64,000 bases of DNA from Ampullaceana balthica (GCA_944989445.1 CALYLW010000181.1:833764-897763), one strand, 5' to 3'; shown: positions 43,307 to 55,130, numbered from the stretch's first letter. Numbers and translations: made by a program. The notes: a model not told the origin generated them from the sequence alone.

Positions 43307-45674
43307 AAGGCCGTACACGAGGGGGGGGGGATTCGCTCATTCGAACGAAGCCCCTTCTGCGAATTTGTGCCCTTTTCTTGTAACATAGATATTTTTTTTG
43401 CAAGACGACTATCGAAAATCTATCAACGTAAATAAATGCATTGAAGGATCCATTCAGACAAGACCTAGTGGGTTAGCCAGGCTTGTGCGGAAAACCTTTG
43501 TTTTGCATTTAAAGGCCGATCCGGCGTAGACAAGTTCAGTGGACAAGAGAATCCGGGAAAGTTTATTTCTGTGTTGGGGTTGGTGAGCAAGCATAATGAG
43601 TACCTGATGTCCCACTTTCACAAACCACTCCAAAAGAACGCGACGCATTTGTCACCATGTATCCAAAATGAACTCTTTTCCATAATTGGCAATGAAATCA
43701 TTAAATAAAAATTGTTAAAGAAATAAAAGAGGCAAAATTCTACTCTGTTTTGGTAGACGAGATGACCACACACAACAAATAAGAAATGTCATTTTGTATC
43801 AGATTTGTTGACAGCGAAAACAATGTAAGAGAGAGAGGAATTCATCTCTTTTGTTCCACTTGCTCGAACCACGGGAAAGACGATGGCCTCGAAGATCTTG
43901 ACATTATCGAGATACTTGGGGATCCCAATACAGAATATGCGGGGCCAGTTTTATGATGGCGCTGCATCTATGTCGGGCGCTATCTCAGGAGTTCAAGCGC
44001 GTAATCTGCGAGATACACACACTGTAGCAACCACGCTTTAAACCCAGTGATCGCGCATTCGTGCGGACTTCCCGGTGTGCTAAATATGATTGACAAATTA
44101 AAAGAAATCTGCATGTTTTTTTAGCAATAGCCCAAAGCGCAAAGCCTTGTTTAAAAAAGTCATAGAAAAAGTCTTCCATTTGGCAGTGCTAAACGGAAGG
44201 CACTTCTAGATTTCTGCAAAACATGATGGGCTGAGCGCCATGAAGCATACAAACAATTCTATCAATCATATATTTACGTTGTTCAGACTCTTGAGATAAT
44301 TTCACTGCAACATAGAAAACACACCGACCAAGGATTGGATCCAAGTTTTACTACAATTTGTGATTGGGACACGGACAGTAAGTCTCGAGAAACGTCATCT
44401 CTTCATTCCTTGTGTAACTTCACATTTAGTGTGACTTTTTTTGTAACATACAAACTGTTATCTAGGCTGGAAGGAATAAAGTCCAACTTCAAAAAGAAGC
44501 GATTGACATCATTCAGGCTATGTCACTTATCGAAAACGTCAAGCAAGAGTTTAGAGAGATTAGAACAAATGTAGATTCTTATTTTCAAAACTCTTATGAT
44601 CATATCGTTATCAGGGCACAGTCTGTAGGAGTTGAAGCTTCAATGCCCAGAATTGCTATGCGGCAATATTACCGAAGCGCAGAAACGCCAATGCAACATT
44701 ACCTGCGAAACTTAATTAAACCATTTCTGGAGCACATCATTGCTGAACTAGATATGCGGTTCACTGGTTTAACGAGGACATCCTGATAACTGTTAGAGCT
44801 TGTGTAAAGTGCTGTTAGAAATTGTATGTATGAAGATCTGAAAGGCGCTGTGGATTAATATGAGCGCGATCTGCATTAATCAAAGGTGCTGACCGAAGAG
44901 TTCAGCGGGTGGAAATTGAGGTTCAACCAATGGGAAGGATCAAAGCTACTAAAAAATTGCAATGAATTGATGTACCTGACTATTTATTGCTTACTGAAAA
45001 TCACGTGTGTGATTCCTGTGACTTCCTGGGCGTGTGAGCGAAGTTTCAGTGCACTCTGACGTTTGCACAATTACATGAGATGTTCAATGGGACAGGAAAG
45101 ACTTAACGATCTTGCATTGATGCATATTCACTACGCTTTCAATATCAACGAGGACAGTGTTTTACAGATATTTATTAACAAAAACTCAAGAAAGATTACA
45201 TCGAAGATGTTCTAATATAAACTTCATAGCATTGTGGTCTTCAGTCTTGTCAGTCCCGTACCATAATGTAATGTAATTCAAATTCTTCAACGCTTTCGCC
45301 TGCAGATTTCATTATTAACAAGGAAAGAAATGAATGATCGAGTACTAGCATTTTTTATTAAAATACCTTTTTGGAAACTTTTATTTACAGTGTTAATTAT
45401 TTATTGCATGAAAACCTACTTTTTTCCTCACTGTACGCATTGAAAACGATTATTTATAAATATATTTTTTTTATTTTTTTTTGGTGCAAAACGAGGCAAA
45501 AAAGAAGACGAGAAGTTTAATCAACGCTCTCAATAGTTCACAGGTACAGAATTATTAATTAAACATTCTCATCCAAATTTGAAGTCATGGCACCATATAT
45601 TGTAGGTATCTGAACATGAAATGCCTTCGCGCAAGTTTGCGAACCCCCTTGAAAAAAGTCTGGGTACGGCCTTG
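43307..45674 (+). mobile_element. hAT transposon, ZMYM1/DUF4371 type, copy 2
   Basis: Ends AAGGCCGTAC and GTACGGCCTT, flanked by TAGTTC at 43301-43306 and 45675-45680. The transposase pieces match copy 1, including AKFYSVL, the stop before EMSFCIRF, KQEFREIRTNVDSYFQNSYD at 44540-44600, and a decayed C-terminal domain near 44970-45150. Shared stops show it was dead before the block duplicated. Confidence 0.88.
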
Positions 45675-46388
45675 TAGTTCTTGATTATTTTTAGTTTGGA
45701 AAAAATTACTTAGGGTCCGTCCATAAATTACGTCACGCACCTAGGGGGGAGGGGGGTCACACTTTTGTGACGAGGGGGAGGGAGGGGGGTTGAAGAAATG
45801 TGACGTCACATCAAAAAGGGTAATTTAAAATAAAACCTCCACTGAAATATTTGGTCACTTACAATTTATTTAATGAATTTTTAATATTTTTTTAATCAGT
45901 GCTTCTCAAAGTACCGGTCGGTAGGCCATCAGACGCTGGTCGGCGTAAGTTATCAAGAAATGAAAATTAAATCTAATTATAACTCATGAGAATGTATGAA
46001 ATTGTTACCCTGCCTTGTTTAATGTTGACATCAAATCATTTGTGATGTCACCGCCGCTCCGTTTGGTTCTCTCACGGCAGTAGTCACTAGTCACGAACTT
46101 TTTTGCCCGTTACCCCAAAATATACAGGTTTCTGTGTGCGTTAAACCCCTCCCCCCAGACTCGAGGTCCTGCTCACATGACTCGTGGATTTTGGGGAGCG
46201 TCGTTAGCACCCCCCCCCCAACACACACACGAAAATTAAACTGGTGAGTTTTACAAGCATGACAAGTGTCTAAAAATGATCTGAATAGGATTATGTAAAC
46301 TTATTTTCAGTCAAAACGACACGGAATAAAAAAATTTAATGTGTTTGGGGGGGGGGCTAAACTAAACACATATTCTGTAGGCCTGAGA

Positions 46389-47085
46389 CTAATCTCTTAA
46401 GGCCTTGGCTAGTACCTGGGCAATCTGCTCCATCTGTTGAGCATTGCCATACAACATTGTCTTTGCATGGGACACTTCCGCCTCCCTCACCTCCCCGGCT
46501 ATATCAAGCGCCGGGCAAGACGTCACCAGGTGTACGACCGTCTCAGAGGCTTGGCTGCAATGACGGCAGTTCGAGTCCCTGTTGTGGTCTAGCCTGTGAA
46601 AGTATGAGTTGGTTGGGCAGTGTTCTGTTCTCATCTGGGTCACTAAACTCTGGTGTTTGCGACTCAGGTTCCACCACTGGTCTGAACGGCTTGGCCTGGG
46701 CATGTTAGCGAATACCCCCCCTGGCTGTCGTGTTGTCAGCCCACTCCTGGTACCACTTATTCCGGAAGTGGTCCTTTAGCCAGGTTTTAGCCCCAAGATA
46801 AGTGACTGGGGCCTCTGGTTGGGACAGGGCCGCTCCTGCTTTGGCCAGGGAGTCTGCCTTTTCATTGCCGTTAACATTCACGTGGCTCGGGATCCACTGC
46901 ACTGTTACCTTACCTTCAAGTCTTTCGAGTCTACCCACATCCTCCAAGATGGCGGGTACTACGCTTCTCACTAGCCAGGACTTCGAGGGCTGATCTCGAG
47001 TCACAAAACAGTACCGTGTCGAAACCGAAAATTTCCGACCCCTGCAGTGTCCGGTGCACACTTTCCAGGGCCCTGTGCTATTTGA
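46389..47085 (-). pseudogene. LINE 3' part with RNase H and CCHC motif
   Basis: Minus strand. RNase H segment: LFCDSRSALEVLA (about 47020-46980), VTVQWIPSHVNVNGNEKADS (46925-46850), then LKDHFRNKWYQEWADNT, and after a frameshift at the C-run near 46718 QWWNLSRKHQSLVTQMRTEH and a CRHC-x8-H-x4-C motif (46570-46515). It ends at a stop at 46389. RNase H after the RT is typical of I-group LINEs. Its base composition is much more GC-rich than its surroundings. The relic element at 60898 lacks it, giving a near-empty site. Confidence 0.85.
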
Positions 47086-48064
47086 TACAATTATAAACGT
47101 TTTAAGTTTGATATAATTGTCCGATTGGTTTTTGGTCAAACGCCAAGAGTTCACTTTTTACCCCAAATGAGATAATTTACCGCTTTACACTGACTGACCC
47201 CTCGGTTAAACCGCCCGATAGCGGTAGCCATGTATTTTTCATTAAAACTCGTGAGCTTCGGAGTAAAAAGTTATGATAATATTGGATATTTTATTAATGT
47301 GATAGCATTTTTCAGTCTTCAACTTGAAGGAATTACTGTACATTGTAATTTGCGACGCACAAGGTGACACCCTACTTTCCTGCACAAATGTGGGGTTCGT
47401 ACAGCACTCGCCATATTCCTCTTCCAATGCATACCAAATAATTTTTAGAAAACATGATATTTGATATCAATGTGGTAATTTTAGATCAAATGCCTTTGAT
47501 GTGCATTTACATAGCAGGAAAACTGTCATTATAAGATCAAAATCAATTTGAGGAATCGTCTTGTATCTATATATTCTTGGGTTATCAACAATGAAATGAT
47601 CCTTGTAATATCAATAGTCACATAGTCAGTTCCTTACTGGGATACGGCGCTATATAAATTATCAATTTATCATTATTATTATTATTATTCGCGAGCTTAA
47701 TCGCGAAGGTTAATCACATCAAATGGTTTTTGAAATTACCGCTGCATTGTTCGTTAGCTGTCTTGCTATGCCTTGGCAACAAGACAAATTAAAAAAATAT
47801 ATATATATTAGGGCTGCGGAAATTATCGATTAATTTCTCGATTAATCGTTAAAAATTTTATCGATTAAATATCGATTAAAATAATTTTAATCGATAAAAA
47901 TTCGATTAAAATTTAAGAAAGTATTTATAATTATTTTTTTTAATTTTAGTAATAAATAATTAATAATTAATAATAATTATTTTTTTTTATCGTACAAACA
48001 TCTCCCACGTAATATTAAAATTTATTTTATTAATATATGTTGACCGGAAGACGTCAACTAAAAA

Positions 48065-48447
48065 ATGGCTGACAGCCAGAGCCGTCTTTACACCATTTTG
48101 GGCCCCCGGGCAAAGAAATAGTGTTGGCCCTTCCCCCGCAGGAAAAAAATGAATATATATAATATATATAAGCATATTCCCATGGGGCCCATATGCTCGT
48201 GGGCCCCCGGGCAAATGCCCAACGGGCCTATGCGTTCAGACGGCCCTGCTGACAGCATCAGCGCAGTTAAATTTTAACATATAACTAGAAAGTTGAGCAA
48301 ATATGTTGTTTTTAAGCTAACTGCGGATGGCAAACTCGAAGATGGTGAAAACGTTTACTGTGTTCACTGCCATAAACAATTATCTTTTAAAGGATCAAAT
48401 ACATCGCTGACGTACCACCTTCAACACAAATTAAGTATCAACACATA
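48065..48447 (+). pseudogene. hAT transposase N-terminus with BED zinc finger, split by MITE
   Basis: ATG at 48065 reads MADS, then the MITE interrupts, and translation resumes at 48257 with ISAVKF. A stop follows, then in the same frame VVFKLTADGKLEDGENVYC with the finger C-x2-C...H-x3-H (YCVHCHKQL and YHLQHKL, 48350-48425), ending at a stop at 48447. BED fingers bind DNA at transposon ends. Everything after the finger is deleted. Confidence 0.82.
48077..48248. mobile_element. hAT MITE CAGAGCCGTC
   Basis: 172 bp, ends CAGAGCCGTCTTTAC and GACGGCCCTG, flanked by CTGACAGC (48069-48076 and 48249-48256). The perfect 8-bp duplication falls in the second to fourth codons of the BED transposase. 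A second, inverted copy lies at 54750-54892. Confidence 0.92.
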
Positions 48448-49529
48448 GTCATGAAATTTAGTTCAAAATATTCTTAATTTTCAATGTCCGGGAGAAATGT
48501 TCAGTATAATGACGAAATAAATTTCTATTTTTGGTTTTAATCGAAATTATCGATTAATTAATCGATAATTTTTCAAAAGTTAACGATTAAAATTAAATTA
48601 ATGGATAACAGCCCTAATATATATATGTTATATAAAACAAGCCGAAATCATCCTTAATGTTATAGGGCTTTAAGCCATGTAGGGGCTCATTTTGCTATCA
48701 CGTCAGTACATGGAAAATCACATCAAAACGGGAAAAAGAATGCACCAATAAAGATGAAATGCATTTTTAAAAAATACCTGCCAGTCGTCTTATACGAACA
48801 AGTTTGAGAAGCACTGGCTTATAATTTATTTAATGCCGTTTTACATAGTTTCACGCGCATTACGATATTACAATGTAGACATACACTAAATAAATAATTA
48901 AATGACAAAAAAAAAGATTTGAAACATACTCATTTTCAAAAAGAAAATAGGGTGGGTTTTTTTTTAAATTTTATTATTATTTTTTTTTAGTGGGGGGGAG
49001 GGGGATCAAAGCTTTGTGACGTATTTTTTTTTGGGGGGGGTCTAACTTTTTGTGACGACGCGTGACGAGGGGGGTGAAAAATCGGTCAAAATTGCGTGAC
49101 ATCATTTATGGACGGCCCCTTACCCTGGATCGGAAACTAAAATTCCCGGAGCAAGGCTCAATTTTGGAGCATATTTCATTATTGTTATAAAAGGCTCTAA
49201 ATTATTGTTCAATAGAGAATAATACAACCCTGATATTTCATTAGAAATTGTATTTCTACTGATTCGCCATCTGTTAAATTAAAAGGCTTTCCAAATATTT
49301 GCATTTGCGAAAATCACAGAAGAACTAACATCTTTTAGTTCAATTTATAATATAAAAGCAAAAGTAACTGTTGTGATGTTGCAGGGGAGAGGATCTTTTT
49401 GTAAAGACTTGGTTGCAGTGTCAACAATTTACTAAAAGAATTCAAATTATTATCTTTCCTGTGCATCCATTGTGGACTCGACCTTATTTTCATCAAATTG
49501 ACATTTTCTCCGACAAACTCGATGTCCTA

Positions 49530-49832
49530 CCCCGCATTGCGGCGATCCTAACCATTGAGACTCGTATGCTTTGCCGGGGTGGCGCCGAAGTGGTAGCGGG
49601 TCGTAGTAAGGCAATTCCACCCCTCCTTGTGAGGTCAACTTAGTGGGAGGCATCCTCGACTTTCTGTCTTAGATGCCCAGGTGGCCGCTTCAGAAGCGAC
49701 CGCTCCGGGGGGTTTTCCCAGCTGTCAACGTCCTTTTCTGGGGGAGGGGGCCAGATAGCTGGGAGGGTCTTCCAGGAAGACCCATGAAGAGCATTAGGCT
49801 CGGGGCTTCTGATTTTCTTCCACATGTAGGAT
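49530..49832. other. GC-rich insertion of unknown kind
   Basis: Copy 1 reads GATGTCCTAGTATTCAG where copy 2 has about 300 bp of GC-rich DNA (CCCCGCATTGCGGCGATCC to CACATGTAGG). On minus it is open for about 60 codons (KTLPAIWPPPPEKDVDS). Codon and base usage resemble the RNase H LINE at 46389, so it may be the 3' end of a related LINE. Confidence 0.5.
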
Positions 49833-50419
49833 CATCTGCATTTATTTCGAATGCCATTTGTCAGCGTCAACAAGGCTGACATTAAGGTGATTGTCACATC
49901 TCGGTGGCTTTTTAAAATTAGAAATTTATTATTTGAACTTCTCAAAAGTTGTATTGCCAATGTAATATCATACTTTTTGTCATGCATGAGTTTACTAATG
50001 CGATTGACATAAGTTATATCTCATACCATATCACGACAGAAGAATACGAAATTTGAATAGTTGTAGTAACGTAAGTAGTCCAGGTGCAGAGGCGTATCTG
50101 GTTTTTTGCCGCCCTTGGCTAATTTATTTTTGGGATCCTTGATAATTGACAAGTTTCAACTTTGCGACGTTTCAATTTTTTTTTAAGTCCCATAACCGAT
50201 GGTAGTAGAGGGCCCTAATGTTTCCTTGAGTTCTTACTAGGTAATTGGTAGACCTTGGTGGGTGCCCCATCTCCCTTCCAGGTACACCTGCCAGCCGCAT
50301 TTTTTTTTAAATTTCGGCTGGCTTACACAATTTTTCGGCTGATATCCGGATTAGCCGGATTTTAAAATTTCGGCTGGTTGACATAATTTTTCGGCTGATA
50401 TCCAGATTAGCTGGATTCC

Positions 50420-51530
50420 TCCGTAAATTGACATTTGCAGCAAAATATTCGTAAACATCATCCAGGGATGTTCCAGCAAGTGTTACAGGTGCCGGTATGT
50501 TGAGAGATGGGCAATTAATTTTGAAGAAGTCAACAAAACCATCTTTAGCCACATTTTCAAAGGCGAGCAAGTCTCTACAGAACCAGATAACGATATCTCT
50601 TGTCAGTTCATGACTTGATGTTGCCTGACATTGACTGTTGCCTTATCCGTACTTATCTTATCTTATCTGTTTACAGACGCTCCTTCTATACAGAAGATTA
50701 TTGCGTCCTACGCTTATCTATGGTTTGTGTTTAGTCTTGCATTTTTATTAGAGATTTAAATGTTGATAAAGTGTTGGTTTTCCTGGATTCTTCAGGCAAC
50801 CCATTCCACGCCCGAATTCCGGACGGGAAGAAGGAAAACTTGTATGTGTTTGTTCTTGCATACGGAATAAGAAAGGTGTTTTTATCCTTATGTCTATCTG
50901 AGGGTTGTATTAAGTTATCTTTGTGTTGTATTTCTAAATTAGAATTAATTGCTTTATGTATGATTACTACTTTGCTCTTGGTTCTTCTAACCTCTAGTGT
51001 TTCAAGGTTTAATGATTTAACTAATGGTGTTATTCTTGTCAGTTTCGAATATTCTCCAGTAATGAATCTGGCAGCTCTTTTTTGAATTTGTTCTAGTTTA
51101 TCAATGTTTTCTTTGGTGGATGGGTCCCATACAGAAGATGCATATTCTAGTACAGGTCTCACCAAAGTGAGGTAGCATTTTAGTTTTATATCTCTATTAC
51201 ATTTGTTAAAGTTCCTTTTTATAAAGCCTAAGGTTTTGTTTGATTTTTTAATAACTTCATTGACGGAAATATCCCAAAATTTTATTGACTTTTCTTGACT
51301 TTGTACTGACACATTGTGCTTGACACTTAAGTGAAGATTCATATTGCCACTTGATGTAATTGCGGCAAAATTGATTACTTTTGAAAGGTTACCCTTGCCA
51401 CCCAAAGACTGCTGAGCAGTGAGACACAGCTGACAATAAACGCGACCTTCGTCTACATTTCTCCCATCAGCAGAGAACATGCCACCAAAATATTTCCAGC
51501 ATTGTGCTTTAGAATTTCCATGTAGACTAG
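50420..51530 (-). pseudogene. hAT transposase with BED finger, split by a LINE
   Basis: On minus: CWKYFGGMFSADGRNV (51515-51450), then the BED finger with YCQLC and LHLSVKH (51430-51330), KSIKFWDIS (about 51280); then the LINE; then after it LTRDIVIWFCRDLLAFENV and DGFVDFF (50610-50520) and LDDVYEYF (50470-50440), which is the segment following the finger in these transposases. So the LINE landed between finger and catalytic domain. The rest of the transposase is missing. Confidence 0.85.
50643..51267 (-). pseudogene. LINE 3' fragment, same family as 20015
   Basis: Minus strand from VNEVIKKSNKTLGFIKRN to RAWNGLPEESRKTNTLSTF, then a stop near 50731, the hairpin at 50676-50707 and GATAAG repeats ending at about 50650. 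The frame is open throughout and runs on from the BED finger upstream, giving a 249-codon chimeric reading frame (51480-50731). 5' truncated, as is usual for LINE insertions. Confidence 0.9.
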
Positions 51531-52639
51531 GCGGTTTAGGTTTTACTTGTAGGTTTTAAATGAACTGCCTCTCTTCCAGGTTTAGATGACATTTGCTGAC
51601 ATTTGAGTTCACCTATAATCACCATATAGTCATAAAGAATTGTTACATCAGAAATGGTGTAACGTTAAAAGATAATCCTGCAGTCTTAAGCACGTATATT
51701 ATTTTACTGCGAATTTTAATTTTCTCGTGAGAACTTTCGCTTTTAATTTATTAAATGCATTTATAAATTTTATATTTTAGCTATTATAGCGCTAATTTGT
51801 AAGGCTTTTTAATTTATAAGGCTGTTTTCGGCCCTTGACGCTACATAATCAGAGTAGAGTAGGACAAAGCTTAACGATAACTTAAATTTATTTATTTATT
51901 TATTTGTATTTTAATTAGTATTTTATAAATTAAGATTGTAAGAAAAAGATAACTTGCAAGAACTGTATCAATGATTATTTAGGTTTTAAAAAAAACTGTA
52001 CAAAAAACTCATTTTTGTCACACTTTCGGCGACGGTTATTCTAAAAATGCATTCGATCTTAAAACGGAACGCAAATAATCTTAAGAAAATACGGCGACTC
52101 GGTCATTTTTCGGCGGATTTACGGCGGACAAAATGTGGCGGCTAATTCGGCGCGCCGCATATTTTCCGGCGGATTTTTGGCGGACGAACATTTTGCGGCG
52201 TATTCGTCGCGCGGCGTCGGCTGAGGGGTCTACTTCCAGGTCAGCAGAGGACTTTCTTAGCGTTAGTCATTCATCATTTTTATTGTGACTTCAATTGTTA
52301 GAAGTAAAAAAAATTAATGTCTCTTATTTTATTTATGACAATAATTACGTAGTCTGGCAGTGACAGTTATACAACGTGAATATAAAAAATGCAAAAGATA
52401 GGAAAAATACTAATTTACTGTCTATTATTTACTAAATAATACTAAATAAATTGGTGGATAAAACTGGACATTGTTGCGTTAATACAGACTACAGCAATAT
52501 TTAAAGTATCATGTATTACAAATAAAAACAATAGTCATATGTCATACTCATTATCTCATACATAACGATAGAAACTCACAATTAAAAGTACATTTAAATA
52601 ACACTCCACCGATCCACTCCTATGTCCTATATCAAATGT

Positions 52640-53760
52640 TCAAAGCTTAACTTTTCTTGCTTTAATGTTTGCAAAATTAGTGATTATTTCTTCGACTGGT
52701 AAGTACACGTTCGATGGAAAGAAGAGCTAGTGATGATGTGCGTTGTTGACCTGATGTCGATCTCAAGTAAATTTTTATAATTTTTAGTTTGCTTAAACTC
52801 CTTTCAGCAGTGGCTACTGTGGATGGCATTGTTAGAAATGTTTTCAGAGCTCGTTCGATATTCGGGTACGATTCTTGCAATTCCCATGTAGTGAGAGCGG
52901 TTAGAGAGATCTAAATGAAACATGTCATCGGGTTTTTTGTTTTGCAATAGTTCAATCATTTGGTGTTTAAAGCATTTTATTTCAATTATAAATTGCTCTT
53001 TATTTATTTCAGGATATTTGCCTGATAATAGAACAGCTTTAGAATGTAAATCTGCCATTGCAAAAGATTGAAACGCCAGTCAGAAAATTAATGTCTTCTG
53101 ATATATTTTTGAGAGAAACAAATCTGTCTTTTAACTGCACCATTATTGAATTAGTGATTGCAAAATAATAATAATAATATTGAATTTATCCAAATTAGGT
53201 CCTTCATCTTCAGCATGCTCTCCTGGCATTCGTTTTCGTTTTGTCTTCCTTTTTTTAACTAGCTCGATTTTCATTATAATACACGTTTCTTCAATTTTGG
53301 TAATAATGTTATAGATTTCGTTAGTTCTTAGATCTTCAAAGTCATTTAAAAGTGCTTCATATTAACAACAATGATCGACAAATATCCTAGGCTTTTTGTT
53401 GTGCTAAATTGACTTTGTTTATTTTTTCCAATATCAAATTCCAAATAGTTATAAACGCAATGAAATTGTAACTGTTGATTTGACGGTGCGATGATGTAGC
53501 AACAGATAATGCATTACCAAGACTTACCAAGTAAGTGATTATCCTAATACTAAAATAATTTGTTTCAGTTGCTCATTTACAGCATTTGCTTTGGAACACC
53601 ATCGTGTGTCCGAATGCTTCTTTAGGCTGATTTCAGTGACTGAGGATATTTTTTCCCATCTACTAGTTAACGGGGAGAAAAAAATTGTACAATGTCTGTA
53701 TAGTTCCAAAAAATGTCCCAACATCTGCATCAATGCTGGCTGCGTGCACACCTACCAAAT
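52640..53760 (-). pseudogene. ZMYM1-like hAT transposase, broken
   Basis: Minus strand: a segment with RWEKISSVTEISLKKHSDTR and WCSKANAV (53680-53580), the usual LSDTRWESR region of this family; a helical part (53058-52900); and the C-terminal dimerisation domain YPNIERALKTFLTMPSTVAT, AERSLSKLKIIK (52870-52740). A frameshift near 52890 and other breaks kill it. Probably belongs with the CAGAGGCGTA end at 50088. Confidence 0.85.
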
Positions 53761-53924
53761 TAAGACTATGTGCAGTTGTATGATAAGAAGCTCCGCAAAG
53801 GCCACAAACATAATAAAAAATATTATAATGGTTTAAATGAAATATATTTAAATATACTTAATTATTCACCTTTTGTTATCAAAGGATAAGAGTGAAATAT
53901 TTATGTATTTAAAAATTAGAGATT

Positions 53925-54612
53925 TAGCGGCGCCCTTTTTGAACTGGTTTTTCCTTATTTTCCATGAACTGACCTATATTGCTTTTTTAAATGTGTAAAA
54001 GCTCTGATAAGCTTTCCCCCGACTGGGGTATCTTACATCATTTTGATACACGGCATCTCTGTATCCTCACTGGATGTCAAGAAGCAGCTTCTAGCACTGG
54101 AAGTGAAACGGCTTTTGAGCGAAGAGAGTTTACAGCTTTTATCGCTGGCTCAATGGCATGATCACTTTTACAATTTTGGCACAAAGTACTTGGAGAATGA
54201 TACAGTGAATTTTAAAAGCTTTGCCACACTCTTGGGTTATTTTGTTACAGACAAGTGTTGCTACTCCACTGTGCTCACCAGTATGAGTTATGGCAGGAGA
54301 AACATCAGTAATAATTACAGAAAGTTGTTCAATTGTAATTTAATGTAATTAAAAGCAGAACAAACAGCAGCAAATACATCTACTCCCATGTTTTGGTCTT
54401 TAAGACTCTGAAGGTATAGTAATCGGTAAACAATTAAACATCATCAATTTTTTCATCAATTGATGAACTCAAAACTGAACGAAATTTCGACTCTTCTTAA
54501 AAATAATGTCGTAACAAAAATAATACATCAGTCAGTTAATTATATAAGATGAGGCCGCGGGCCAGTAGAAAATTTAAGCGGAGGCCCGAGAGCCGGAATA
54601 TGGACACCCCTG
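53925..54612 (-). pseudogene. GTF2IRD2-like hAT relic, 5' part
   Basis: Minus strand begins with the end CAGGGGTGTCCATATTCCGG (54612) and GGCCCGCGGCCTCAT. Later it reads LSVIITDVSPAITHTGEHSG, LVCNKI, KAFKIHCILHQ (about 54330-54190), AIEPAIKAVNSLRSK, and VRYPSRGKAYQSFYTF (54030-53985). These match the catalytic-domain order of this lineage. The plus-strand open stretch over 54043-54348 is its shadow. Confidence 0.78.
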
Positions 54613-54749
54613 GTATAGATGAGACAATATAAGACAAGAGCGATCAGATATTTTTTTAAAATAATAGAAAATAAAGGGAGATAATAATAAAAGAGAGACA
54701 ACTCTCGTAGAATCAAAACGTTTACAGAATGATAGTTGTTCACAGCATT

Positions 54750-54892
54750 TGAAAAAAATCTCTATTTTATATTTTGGTTATTTATTTATGTTTATTTATA
54801 TATATTATTATATTTATTTTTGATTCCTGCGGGGGAGGGACCCAACACTATGTCTTTGCCCGGGGGCCCAAACTGCTATAAAGACGGCTCTG
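54750..54892. mobile_element. Second copy of the CAGAGCCGTC MITE, inverted
   Basis: GCGGGGGAGGGACCCAACAC, CCCGGGGGCCCAAA and AGACGGCTCTG match the left half of the MITE at 48077 as its reverse complement. Only one end is present. Confidence 0.8.
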
Positions 54893-54984
54893 ACAGGTAC
54901 CAGCACATTAGTTCCATATTCTCATACTACTCCAGTTTCAAAATGTTTCAGTTAATTAGCATTAGTGTCAGAAAGATATACGTC

Positions 54985-55130
54985 CGTGGCCGTGGCGTGT
55001 GAAAACTGCGTCACTTGCCAACAGACCGGCACTCAGACCGACATGGTCTGTGCATTTTTATCAGAAGATAGAACGCAATAATCTTCTGAATAGAAGGAGC
55101 GTCTGTAATTTGTATATAATAAGATAATAT
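54985..55130 (+). mobile_element. SINE 3' fragment
   Basis: CACTTGCCAACAGA, ATGGTCTGTG, the hairpin AACGCAATAATCTTCTG...AGAAGGAGCGTC (55071-55103) and AAGATAATAT match the 3' two-fifths of the SINE at 6408-6687. The tRNA-like head is missing. Confidence 0.82.

Larger units (their letters stand above)
47809..48616 (+). mobile_element. hAT element with BED finger, TAGGGCTG ends
   Basis: Ends TAGGGCTGCGG and ACAGCCCTA, flanked by ATATATAT on both sides (47801-47808, 48617-48624). Subterminal DNA is full of ATCGATTAAT repeats. It codes for the start of a transposase (next entry) and carries a MITE at 48077-48248. Strongly shortened. Confidence 0.85.
45897..48816. mobile_element. hAT-type element CAGTGCTTCTCAAA
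   Basis: Left end CAGTGCTTCTCAAAG and right end GTTTGAGAAGCACTG are inverted repeats of the Charlie-type hAT shape. I found no clean 8-bp target duplication. A relic of the same composite is at 60244-60960. Contains the LINE and the BED hAT. Confidence 0.75.
45713..49119. mobile_element. GGGTCCGTCCAT inverted-repeat element carrying nested insertions
   Basis: Left end GGGTCCGTCCATAAATTACG, right end CATTTATGGACGGCCCC. TTA stands at both sides (45710-45712, 49120-49122) and the empty site in copy 1 (about 11938) reads ATTACTTTCCCTGG. A 3-bp TTA duplication and GGG ends fit PIF/Harbinger, as an inference. Inner ends carry TGTGACGTCACA words. Inside lie 45897-48816, a LINE, a BED hAT and a MITE. 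Confidence 0.82.
50284..52232 (-). mobile_element. BED-finger hAT element
   Basis: Inserted in TTCCAGGT, which is duplicated (with a preceding C, 50275-50283 and 52233-52241); copy 1 reads CCTTCCGGGTCAGCAG uninterrupted near 12830. Ends ACACCTGCCAGCCGC and, inverted, TAGACCCCTCAGCCGACGC are imperfect. Subterminal repeats differ on the two sides: two 55-bp units of TTTCGGCTG...GGATTAGCCGGAT at 50311-50419, and CGGCGGAT/CGGCGGAC words at 52090-52220. A LINE (50643-51267) and a dispersed repeat (51660-51880) interrupt it. Confidence 0.82.
26310..52436 (+). repeat. Tandem segmental duplication, copy 2
   Basis: This is the second copy of the block at 1-13042, about twice as long because it received more insertions: nested hAT 27033-28889, Helitron 29729-31537, two extra family A elements at 41478-43006, the composite element 45713-49119, a GC-rich insert near 49530-49832 and a BED hAT 50284-52232. 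It also keeps a fuller PLE than copy 1. Shared stop codons inside the ZMYM1-like hAT of both copies show that element was already dead when the block duplicated. Confidence 0.93.

Noticed and set aside
54043..54348. 101-codon frame on plus
   Set aside because: The opposite strand codes for a recognisable hAT transposase segment, so this is its shadow.
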